Below, in pieces: positions 1 to 4,609 of a stretch of DNA of 6,384 nucleotides (within the stretch, counting starts at the first letter, position 1; every line of letters begins with the position of its first letter). The DNA is from SIG701 sp045611685 (GTDB lineage: Bacteria > Bacillota > Clostridia > Oscillospirales > CAG-272). The stretch is from assembly GCA_045611685.1 (NCBI GenBank), contig JAZKXO010000059.1, positions 1 to 6,384 on the forward strand, read 5' to 3'. The notes beneath the pieces are model-generated. The model searched no databases. It worked only from the letters and a program-made list of their open reading frames with translations, and was not told the DNA's origin. The position numbers and the translations under genes are program-made.

Positions 1-177
1 GTCGACCTTGTTCCGGGAGTCGGGGACGGATTCTTCCTCACCGTGGACGATTGGTCGATAGGCTCAATCACTGCCGGCGCGCAATATTTCCTCTCCCGGA
101 CCGTCGGGACGCAGAAGATATATTATATCTTCATCAACGACCTCAACCTTCAGACCATAGGAATAGATCTAAACTAA
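1..177 (+). CDS. 3' end of an unidentified, probably structural phage gene (5' truncated)
   Basis: The reading frame is open from the first base and ends at TAA 175-177, giving the last 58 residues of a longer protein. The visible part is rich in beta-formers, glycine and aromatics (for example GDGFFLTVDDW and TQKIYYIFIND) and ends in TIGIDLN. It has no obvious helix, membrane segment or catalytic motif, which would suit the C-terminus of a virion protein. I do not recognise the family. It sits just upstream of small virion-like genes, and its last bases lie next to the ribosome binding site of the 193-432 gene, so it is probably co-transcribed with them. By phi29 order a capsid or connector-region protein could be here, but the sequence does not match any that I can recall. 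Confidence 0.6.
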   Translation, partial: VDLVPGVGDGFFLTVDDWSIGSITAGAQYFLSRTVGTQKIYYIFINDLNLQTIGIDLN

Positions 178-192
178 CAGGAGGAAAATCTA

Positions 193-432
193 ATGAATTC
201 CAACAATCCCGGATATACCATCATCAAGCTTACGGCGTCGAACACCGTCGCGTCTCTCACCTTCAATCAGGCCGCCAAGATCGCGGCCTCTGATCAGAAG
301 CTCTATCTGCAGGTCGGTTCCCTGAAGCTCGCGCTCTCGGCCGAACCTGCCTCGCACGTGCTGACCTTCGGTGCGAAAAAGATTACATACTCGAACGATG
401 ACGGTTATGCCGTCACTCTCGCCAACGTATAA
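193..432 (+). CDS. Small 79-aa protein in the virion gene cluster, function unknown
   Basis: The ATG at 193 is preceded by AGGAGG at 179-184 with an 8-base spacer, which fixes the start. The product is 79 residues, soluble, with no membrane segment or cysteine. Its pattern suggests beta strands around a short helix (FNQAAKIAASDQ) and it ends GYAVTLANV. The next gene starts 13 bases after its stop, and that gene's ribosome binding site overlaps the stop codon, so the two are probably coupled. Its place between a structural gene end and the repeat proteins suggests a minor virion or decoration protein, but that is inferred from position only. I do not recognise the family. Confidence 0.7.
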   Translation: MNSNNPGYTIIKLTASNTVASLTFNQAAKIAASDQKLYLQVGSLKLALSAEPASHVLTFGAKKITYSNDDGYAVTLANV

Positions 433-445
433 GGAGGACTGAGCT

Positions 446-670
446 ATGGCAGGCGAACTCGATCCGAGAGATCGCCGGGAGCTCTTCCTCGCAGGGATCG
501 CGGCCGGGGACACCTCCGGCCTCCCGGATCCCGAGAATCGCGAGGAGATGTATCTCGCTACGATCGCCACTCGTCAGATTCCTCCCTATCCTACGGAGGA
601 CGGAACGTATGTACTCGCTCTCACGATCGCGGACGGAGTCCCGTCTCTGTCGTGGGTAGACGCTTCATAA
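446..670 (+). CDS. Head-fibre-like small protein with two PDPxxREExYL repeats
   Basis: The ATG at 446 follows AAGGAGG (431-437) with 8 bases between. The 74-aa product has two parts. Residues 4-21 and 26-43 are two copies of an 18-residue unit of the form (L)PDPxxREExYLxxIAxG. Residues 49-74 are a C-terminal segment reading DGTYVLALTIADGVPSLSW. From memory, both the REExYL repeat and a 'DGTYVLxxTxxxGVxxxxW' ending occur in small head-fibre or tail-fibre-like proteins of Firmicutes phages, including those annotated as phi29 gp8.5-type head fibres. The unit looks like a short helix after a Pro-Asp-Pro turn, which would suit oligomeric fibres. The neighbouring gene carries three more copies. The structural role is inferred from this resemblance and from the position upstream of the tail-knob gene. 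Confidence 0.7.
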   Translation: MAGELDPRDRRELFLAGIAAGDTSGLPDPENREEMYLATIATRQIPPYPTEDGTYVLALTIADGVPSLSWVDAS

Positions 671-874
671 GGAGACAAAGCTATGTCTGATCTTCCGAAT
701 CCCGATACTCGCGAGGAGATTTTCCTCCGGGTCCTCGCGGACGGTGAAGGCGATCTCCCGGACCCGGTGACGCGCGAAGAACGATATCTTTACGCAGCTG
801 CTACCGGGTCCGAGGACTATCCGACCGATCCGCATACACGCAAAGAAATATATCTCGCTGCCATCGCTGCCGGG
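455..874 (+). repeat. Five degenerate 54-base (18-aa) protein repeats across two genes
   Basis: The units lie at 455-508, 521-574, 692-745, 755-808 and 821-874. At protein level they share the core DPxxREExYLxxIAxG (examples: LPDPVTREERYL, TDPHTRKEIYL, LPDPENREEMYL). At DNA level they have diverged, so this is an old protein repeat rather than a recent tandem duplication. Linkers between units are 3-4 residues, except after the first REExYL pair of each gene. Confidence 0.75.
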
Positions 875-955
875 GGATCGTCAGCGAGTGCAAATTTTGC
901 ACGAATTAACTATAGTGAGACATCGTCTTTCACTGTGAGGAGAATAAATGTCTAA
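683..955 (+). CDS. Second repeat protein: three PDPxTREExYL units with an unrelated tail
   Basis: The start ATG 683 has AAGGAG at 669-674, 8 bases upstream. The 90-aa product has three copies of the 18-residue unit at residues 4-21, 25-42 and 47-64, then a Gly/Ser stretch (GGSSASA) and a 20-odd residue tail ending VRRINV. The tail lacks the DGTYVL segment of the previous protein. Base composition changes inside this gene: from about base 885 the DNA becomes AT-rich, and a perfect 15-base palindrome (888-902) sits at that point. The gene overlaps the next one by 8 bases. The repeats point to a fibre-like virion component related by duplication to the 446-670 product. The C-terminal tail may be a remnant or an adapter created when the downstream module was exchanged. 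No enzymatic motif is visible. Confidence 0.7.
   Translation: MSDLPNPDTREEIFLRVLADGEGDLPDPVTREERYLYAAATGSEDYPTDPHTRKEIYLAAIAAGGSSASANFARINYSETSSFTVRRINV
888..902. repeat. 15-base perfect palindrome at a G+C boundary
   Basis: GTGCAAA-T-TTTGCAC: seven-base arms around one base. A 7-1-7 palindrome is expected about 0.4 times in a random sequence of this length, so the match alone is weak evidence. It is listed because it falls exactly where the sequence switches from G+C-rich to AT-rich, in the 3' part of the second repeat gene. Confidence 0.4.
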
Positions 956-1511
956 ACTTATTTTAACAAAGAACCTTAAAAGTATATTATCCGGGTCTTG
1001 GACGGCTGCAACGAATATTTTTTTAATCGGATCACCGATTAAAGATATAAACGGCAATACGTATGCAGGATGTTCTATCTGGAAAACTAATATGAGTGAT
1101 ACTGACAAACTTGTAATGGGCGCACAACTCGGGAGCGGGGCGGTCGGCTATTATGGAAGACGAAAAACTACGTCTGTATCATCTACGGAATCGGCATATA
1201 TATGGTATGACGTAGGATATGAAGAACAGGAACCGACCGAAGATACATACGTAACAAATCGAGCGAATGTCTCGATTTCCACTACTTTAAATTCTGACAA
1301 CGCAATGCTTCCCCGAATTTATACGATAACCAATAATTCAGCCGAAACAATTACTATAAACGCACTTAGCAATTACGGGGTGCTCTCGGGCGATACTACA
1401 CCGGGTACATCTTCAGGTAATTATGTTAACGTATTGTTATCAGTTGTATACTTCGATGACATTACGTTAGAACCGGGACACGCAGCCTCTATCCAAGGAT
1501 TTTTTGAGTGA
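948..1511 (+). CDS. AT-rich phage surface or receptor-binding-like protein, probably imported
   Basis: ATG 948 is preceded by GAGGAG (937-942, 5-base spacer), and an in-frame TAA at 945 rules out an upstream start. The 187-aa product is soluble and beta-rich. Its last third has the pattern AETITINALSNYG, then LLSVVYFDDITLEPGHAAS. That pattern recalls the C-terminal beta-sandwich ending ('..ITISEIGLF ... LL.R.. ..TL.PGE...') found in many phage appendage or minor virion proteins; this is my recollection of the fold pattern, not a search. Four hand-counted 60-base lines (961-1080, 1201-1260, 1321-1380) give 88/240 G+C, about 37%, against about 61% in three lines from neighbouring genes. It also uses TTA, ATA and AAA codons freely, unlike its neighbours. 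This suggests recent transfer of a host-contact module. The stop TGA overlaps the next start. Confidence 0.7.
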   Translation: MSKLILTKNLKSILSGSWTAATNIFLIGSPIKDINGNTYAGCSIWKTNMSDTDKLVMGAQLGSGAVGYYGRRKTTSVSSTESAYIWYDVGYEEQEPTEDTYVTNRANVSISTTLNSDNAMLPRIYTITNNSAETITINALSNYGVLSGDTTPGTSSGNYVNVLLSVVYFDDITLEPGHAASIQGFFE

Positions 1512-3013
1512 TGACCATCAACTTTTACTCCCTTTCAGCAAAGCGCAACGAGCTCTCGAAGACTCTCGGCACGGCTACGGCTATGACCGGGACTCTTCGG
1601 GACCCGTGCTCCCTTATTGATCCGGACGTCCTGATCGAGTCGGCGACCGTTCCGGCGTTTAACTATGCCGAGATATCCGATTTTCACCGGTATTATTTCG
1701 TCACGTCTATCACGGCCGAGTCCTATCATATGTACCGGGTCCGGATGCACGAGGACGTCCTGATGTCGTGGAAGGGGACGAAGGAGACGACGCTCGGAGC
1801 CGACGACGCTACCGGCATTTACGGCCTCCGCGCCTATATCACACGCGCAGCAGACAGGGACACGACCGTCGTCGACACGATCTTCCCGGTCGAGGGAGAT
1901 CCGATCGTCACCAAGAAGGCCGCGACGCTCGTCACCGGTTCGCCGACGTGGAGCGGCTCGTCGGACCTCGACGCGACTCACACTATCGGAGAAACTGACT
2001 ACCGGTTTATATTCAGCTTTCAGGGACAGGGCCGCGATCAGGCTAATAACATCGTATCACAATATTGGCCGATCACGACCGTCGCAATGGCCCGGGCCGA
2101 ATTTACCGAGTTTATGGCGACTATTTCGGGCGAGTATATGACGGGCAACGGCGACTCCCTGAGCAAATACATTTATGATGTGTATGCTCTTCCGACTAAG
2201 GTGACCGTCAATTCGACACGAGTCACGAAGTTAGATCCCCCGGGCGGCCTGAATCAGATCGTCCTCCCTAATCTGCCGTATCCGACACCGCATCCGATCG
2301 AAATGTTCGCGCCGACGAAGCTCGCTCCGATTGATGTCACGTGGTCCTTCAATCTCTCGGAAAATACGGCCCTTGTTTATCAGAACTTCGCACCGTACCG
2401 GAGATATAGTCTCCTGTTCCTGCCGTGGGGTAAGCTTGATCTTGATCCGTCGTTGGTTTATCACGGAACATCGAACCCGAAGCTATATATCCGGGCCTCG
2501 GTCGATCCTCTTTCCGGAAACGCTGCGCTCTATTACGGAAAGACAAGCACAACGACGCATCACTATCTCGGCAGCACGAACGTCAAAATCTCTTTCCCGG
2601 TCTCCTCGGCGAGCTACAACGCGACGAAAGTCGTCGCAGGTGTGATCACCACGGTCGCGTCGATCGCGTCGATGGTCGCCACGGAGGGAGCCACGGCCCC
2701 GGCCGTTCTCGGAGCTTCTGCCGGAGCTCTGACCGCTATGTCCGGAGCTGCGACTCCTAATGCCTCGATCACCGGAGGGCAGCAGATTATAATCGACGAC
2801 GCTCCGACGCTGCTCGTCACCGAGTACGTCCCGAATCAGGGATACGATGACGATCTCTTCGGTCTGCCGGACTGCACGACGCGACTCGTCTCCCGGGTCT
2901 CCGGATATATGGAGGTCGGTCGCGTACAGATAGGCGGCACCGGATTCGCCGGCATTCTCGAGGACGAACGGAAGGAACTTGAGACCATCCTCAAAGGAGG
3001 GATTATCGTATGA
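1511..3013 (+). CDS. Tail knob / distal tail tube protein, phi29 gp9-like
   Basis: This 500-aa protein has the hallmarks of podoviral tail-knob proteins of the phi29 gp9 type. The N-terminal domain contains a stretch (residues 38-88) with NYAEISDFHRYYFVT and YRVRMHEDVLMSW, a pattern I associate strongly with this family. Residues about 374-412 form a long hydrophobic Ala/Val/Gly-rich segment (VVAGVITTVASIAS onwards). In phi29 gp9 the equivalent loops plug the tube and insert into the host membrane during DNA entry. It ends LETILKGGIIV, also family-like. phi29 gp9 has 599 residues, so this one is shorter. I chose ATG 1511, which overlaps the previous stop as TGATG; the GTG at 1508 would add one residue and sits 8 bases from AAGGA (1495-1499). 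The next gene overlaps its stop (ATGA). Confidence 0.85.
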   Translation: MTINFYSLSAKRNELSKTLGTATAMTGTLRDPCSLIDPDVLIESATVPAFNYAEISDFHRYYFVTSITAESYHMYRVRMHEDVLMSWKGTKETTLGADDATGIYGLRAYITRAADRDTTVVDTIFPVEGDPIVTKKAATLVTGSPTWSGSSDLDATHTIGETDYRFIFSFQGQGRDQANNIVSQYWPITTVAMARAEFTEFMATISGEYMTGNGDSLSKYIYDVYALPTKVTVNSTRVTKLDPPGGLNQIVLPNLPYPTPHPIEMFAPTKLAPIDVTWSFNLSENTALVYQNFAPYRRYSLLFLPWGKLDLDPSLVYHGTSNPKLYIRASVDPLSGNAALYYGKTSTTTHHYLGSTNVKISFPVSSASYNATKVVAGVITTVASIASMVATEGATAPAVLGASAGALTAMSGAATPNASITGGQQIIIDDAPTLLVTEYVPNQGYDDDLFGLPDCTTRLVSRVSGYMEVGRVQIGGTGFAGILEDERKELETILKGGIIV

Positions 3014-3207
3014 CGTGGGAAATCTTTCTCGGGATCGCGGCTCTTGCCGCCTTCCTCGCCGGAGTCATCACTCCCATCGTGAAGCTGACGAACACGATCA
3101 CGAAGCTCTCCGGGTCGGTCGACCGGCTCGACACCTCAATCAAGGAGCTCAAGGCCGGACAGGAGAAGCTCGAGCTCCGGCTGCACGAATTGGAGATAAA
3201 GAAATGA
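3010..3207 (+). CDS. Small membrane protein with coiled coil, BhlA/UviB-like lysis accessory
   Basis: ATG 3010 overlaps the tail-knob stop (ATGA) and has a full AAAGGAGG at 2993-3000. The 65-aa product has one hydrophobic segment (residues about 4-24, IFLGIAALAAFLAGVITPIV) followed by a charged helix to the end. Hydrophobic residues there are spaced as in a coiled coil (L26, I30, L33, V37, L40, I44, L47, L54, L61). The arrangement of one N-terminal membrane helix plus a C-terminal amphipathic coil is that of BhlA/UviB-type holin-like proteins; XhlA has a similar layout in reverse order. It lies immediately before, and overlaps by 4 bases, the holin-amidase gene, which supports a lysis role. 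A tail-associated or spanin-like role cannot be excluded. Confidence 0.7.
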   Translation: MTWEIFLGIAALAAFLAGVITPIVKLTNTITKLSGSVDRLDTSIKELKAGQEKLELRLHELEIKK

Positions 3208-3977
3208 AGCTGAGTAATAAAGCATACGACATCCTGAAGACGATATGCCTCGTCATACTCCCGGCAGCTGCGGCTCTCGTCACCGCCTGCGGAGCCTTGT
3301 GGGGCCTCTCGGACACGATGATCAAGGCGATCGCCGGAACCGTCACCGGCCTCGGGACCGTCCTCGGAGGCGTCCTCGGACTGTCCTCGTCCATTTACTA
3401 CGACGATCAGATCCCGAAACCGGAACCTGCTCCCGAACCGGAGCCGGAACCCGTGGCGAAGATATATCTCTCACCGTCGGGACAGTCCGGAAACCTCTAT
3501 GCGGCAGGCGACACCAACGAAAGGGAACAATGCGAGCAGATCGCAGCCTACTGCAGAGACGCTCTCGAAGCGCACGGTTTCAAGGTCTTCCTCGATCCCG
3601 GAGCCGACTATAACACGCGAGTCGCTCACGCTATGCAGGAGAACGTCGACGTCTATATCCCCATCCATACTAACGCCTTTGACGGTAAGGTCTCAGGGAC
3701 CCGGATGTTCGTCCGGTCCTTCGAGTCCGAACCGGATCTCGCGATCTGCAAAGCGATCTTTGACAGGCTCGACGCCTGCTGCCCGGGGAAATCTTCCAAT
3801 ATAAAGGAATATCCGACTCTTTGGGAATTCGTCCACACGGTACCGATCCCGGGCGTTTATTGCGAATGCGATTTCCACGACGTTCCCTCGGTCGCCGAGT
3901 TTATCATCACTCATCAGAAAGAGATCGGAGAATCAATCGCTCGAGGCCTCTGCGATTTTTATAAAATAGAATGGTAA
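3204..3977 (+). CDS. Holin domain fused to N-acetylmuramoyl-L-alanine amidase (endolysin)
   Basis: ATG 3204 overlaps the preceding stop as ATGA; the frame is open further upstream, but that part lies over other genes. The 257-aa protein has three parts. Residues 1-66 look like a two-helix phage holin (start MKLSNKAYDILK, helices about 10-32 and 39-62, GVLGLSS end), resembling Dp-1-type holins. Residues 71-83 are a Pro-Glu linker (PKPEPAPEPEPEP). Residues 84-257 are a MurNAc-L-alanine amidase of the Amidase_3 family, which cuts the bond between MurNAc and the stem peptide. Its motifs are IYLSPSGQ (87-94), TNEREQ (104-109), IPIHTNA (152-158, His155 a likely zinc ligand) and YCECDFHD (219-226, Glu221 likely catalytic). 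The usual first-His site reads SPSGQ, as in a clostridial subfamily I recall. No cell-wall-binding domain is present. Holin and endolysin are normally separate proteins. Confidence 0.85.
   Translation: MKLSNKAYDILKTICLVILPAAAALVTACGALWGLSDTMIKAIAGTVTGLGTVLGGVLGLSSSIYYDDQIPKPEPAPEPEPEPVAKIYLSPSGQSGNLYAAGDTNEREQCEQIAAYCRDALEAHGFKVFLDPGADYNTRVAHAMQENVDVYIPIHTNAFDGKVSGTRMFVRSFESEPDLAICKAIFDRLDACCPGKSSNIKEYPTLWEFVHTVPIPGVYCECDFHDVPSVAEFIITHQKEIGESIARGLCDFYKIEW
3440..3455 (+). promoter_or_regulatory. Possible internal ribosome binding site and GTG start for a free amidase
   Basis: GGAG at 3440-3443 lies 9 bases upstream of GTG 3453-3455, which is in frame (Val84) and sits exactly between the Pro-Glu linker and the amidase. 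Starting here would give a 174-aa soluble endolysin from the same gene. The linker codons for Pro-Glu are themselves rich in GGA/GAG, so the site may be accidental. Confidence 0.25.
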
Positions 3978-3990
3978 GGTCTGACTTGTA

Positions 3991-4000
3991 CCTCCTTTCA
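3991..4000 (+). promoter_or_regulatory. Anti-Shine-Dalgarno-like segment complementary to the next gene's RBS
   Basis: CCTCCTTTCA is the exact reverse complement of TGAAAGGAGG (4153-4162), the ribosome binding site of the first early gene. With the preceding A, ACCTCCTTTC (3990-3999) also matches the pyrimidine-rich 3' tail of 16S rRNA. It lies in the 3' untranslated end of the late transcript. Confidence 0.4.
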
Positions 4001-4015
4001 TCACCATCCTAAACC

Positions 4016-4036
4016 GGGCGTGCTGCACTCACGTCC
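4016..4036 (+). other. Hairpin just upstream of the terminator, loop CTGCACT
   Basis: GGGCGTG (4016-4022) pairs with CACGTCC (4030-4036) over seven pairs with one G-U, around the seven-base loop CTGCACT. Only two bases separate it from the terminator hairpin, whose loop contains the same seven bases. It is not followed by a T-run, so it is not a terminator by itself. Confidence 0.5.
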
Positions 4037-4038
4037 AT

Positions 4039-4080
4039 CCGGCTCCCGGCCTGCACTTCCGGGGGCCGGAAAATTTTTTT
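4039..4080 (+). terminator. Strong intrinsic terminator of the late (virion and lysis) operon
   Basis: CCGGCTCCCGG (4039-4049) and CCGGGGGCCGG (4059-4069) form an 11-pair, G+C-rich stem with one G-U pair; T4038-A4070 can extend it. The loop is CCTGCACTT, and seven T residues follow at 4074-4080. It lies 61 bases after the holin-amidase stop and just before the early promoter, so it separates the two transcription units. The minus strand has no T-run at the corresponding end, so it acts on + transcripts only. Confidence 0.9.
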
Positions 4081-4085
4081 CTAAA

Positions 4086-4126
4086 TTGTCAAAATTCTTC
4101 GGATTTAGGGATTGACAAACTGTCAA
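4086..4126 (+). promoter_or_regulatory. Operator-like dyad over the -35 box plus an upstream half-site
   Basis: TTGACA (4112-4117), AAC, TGTCAA (4121-4126) is a perfect 6-3-6 inverted repeat whose left arm is the -35 box. A third copy of the half-site, TTGTCAA, occurs at 4086-4092. A protein bound to the dyad would cover the -35 element. The XRE-type protein at 5375-5569 is the obvious candidate ligand, but this is inference. Confidence 0.5.
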
Positions 4127-4140
4127 ACAGGGTGTATAAT
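4112..4140 (+). promoter_or_regulatory. Consensus sigma-A promoter of the early operon
   Basis: The -35 box TTGACA (4112-4117) and -10 box TATAAT (4135-4140) are both perfect consensus with a 17-base spacer. Transcription should start near 4147, giving a leader of about 25 bases before ATG 4172. A promoter this strong, recognised by unmodified host polymerase, fits early phage expression right after DNA entry. Confidence 0.93.
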
Positions 4141-4171
4141 ATTAGTGCCATTTGAAAGGAGGCACGAACAA

Positions 4172-4426
4172 ATGAAAAAACTCGAATCCCTTAACCTGTC
4201 CGAAAGGGTAACGCCCGAACTTCTCACGTCGATGAGCATCGAGCTCGTCGGGATGGATATCGCGCTCACTCCCGAGCGTATCGTCGAGGAATGCAACCGA
4301 ATCAGACGCGATCTTACCGGGCTCTACAGGTTCGGCGTCATCACTTCCGAAGACCTCGACGAGCTGAGAGATTATGCCTGCGAGTATATGCGTGACCGGC
4401 TCGAAAGATGGATTAACAATGCTTGA
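4172..4426 (+). CDS. First early gene: 84-aa helical protein, function unknown
   Basis: The start is ATG 4172, 9 bases after AAAGGAGG (4155-4162) and about 25 bases downstream of the predicted transcription start. Upstream in-frame codons belong to the promoter itself. The 84-aa product is acidic to neutral and predicted mostly helical, with charged amphipathic stretches (TPERIVEECNRIRRDL at 33-48, SEDLDELRDYACEYMRDRLERW at 59-80). It has two cysteines and no membrane segment. In phi29 the first gene of the early operon encodes the abundant dsDNA-binding protein p6. The size is similar here, but I see no sequence basis for equating them. It overlaps the next gene by 8 bases and is probably translationally coupled to it. 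Confidence 0.8.
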   Translation: MKKLESLNLSERVTPELLTSMSIELVGMDIALTPERIVEECNRIRRDLTGLYRFGVITSEDLDELRDYACEYMRDRLERWINNA

Positions 4427-4607
4427 CTTTTATTACGCCCTCGCTTGGCTGCTTGACAGGCCGCTGATCCTACTCGGCGGCCTCGCCGCCTACCTGATCG
4501 TCACCGGGACGATCGTATGGGTCGCGCTCCGGATCAGGGAACGGAAGGAACAGAACCGGAAAATCTATTACATAAGACCGTCAGGATTTTACGAGAAAAG
4601 GAGATAA
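4419..4607 (+). CDS. 62-aa single-pass membrane protein of the early operon
   Basis: ATG 4419 overlaps the end of the previous gene by 8 bases. No good ribosome binding site precedes it, so translation probably depends on coupling. The product has a hydrophobic start (LDFYYALAWLL), a clear membrane helix at about 15-38 (PLILLGGLAAYLIVTGTIVWVAL), and a strongly basic tail (RIRERKEQNRK to EKRR) that should stay in the cytoplasm by the positive-inside rule. phi29 also makes small membrane-linked early proteins (p1, p16.7) that attach replication to the membrane. A similar role is attractive from context but is only inference. I do not recognise the family. Confidence 0.7.
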   Translation: MLDFYYALAWLLDRPLILLGGLAAYLIVTGTIVWVALRIRERKEQNRKIYYIRPSGFYEKRR

Positions 4608-4609
4608 CG

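Larger units (their letters stand above)
3978..4171 (+). other. 194-base gene-free junction between late and early operons
   Basis: No reading frame with a ribosome binding site is seen here on either strand. The region holds an anti-Shine-Dalgarno-like segment (3991-4000), two tandem hairpins, a terminator, and the early promoter with its dyad, all listed separately. Bases 4081-4111 are AT-rich and carry only a single extra half-site of the dyad. Confidence 0.8.

Noticed and set aside
190..570. Minus-strand open frames such as 190-570, 1535-1981 and 4938-5342.
   Set aside because: They lie opposite well-supported + genes with good ribosome binding sites, have Arg-rich shadow-like composition, and lack convincing ribosome binding sites.
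888..916. Possible sigma-A promoter for the AT-rich gene (TATAGT at 911-916).
   Set aside because: At the right 17-base spacing the -35 position reads GTGCAA, a poor match, and AT-rich DNA gives such -10 boxes by chance.
910..919. CTATAGTGAG, whose minus strand reads CTCACTATAG, the core of a T7-type phage promoter.
   Set aside because: Only 10 bases match, the rest of the T7 consensus is absent, there is no single-subunit RNA polymerase gene in the window, and the site faces away from all genes.
683..1511. Programmed frameshift joining the second repeat protein to the AT-rich gene.
   Set aside because: No slippery sequence is visible at the 8-base overlap, an in-frame TAA (945-947) closes the downstream frame just before its ATG, and that ATG has its own ribosome binding site.
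2979..3203. Upstream extension of the holin-amidase frame.
   Set aside because: It lies over the end of the tail-knob gene and nearly all of the 65-aa gene, has an odd Arg/His-rich composition, and lacks the holin-like start seen at ATG 3204.
4112..4171. TTG-initiated extension of the 84-aa early gene.
   Set aside because: The TTG is the -35 box of the promoter, so the transcript starts after it. ATG 4172 has an ideal ribosome binding site.
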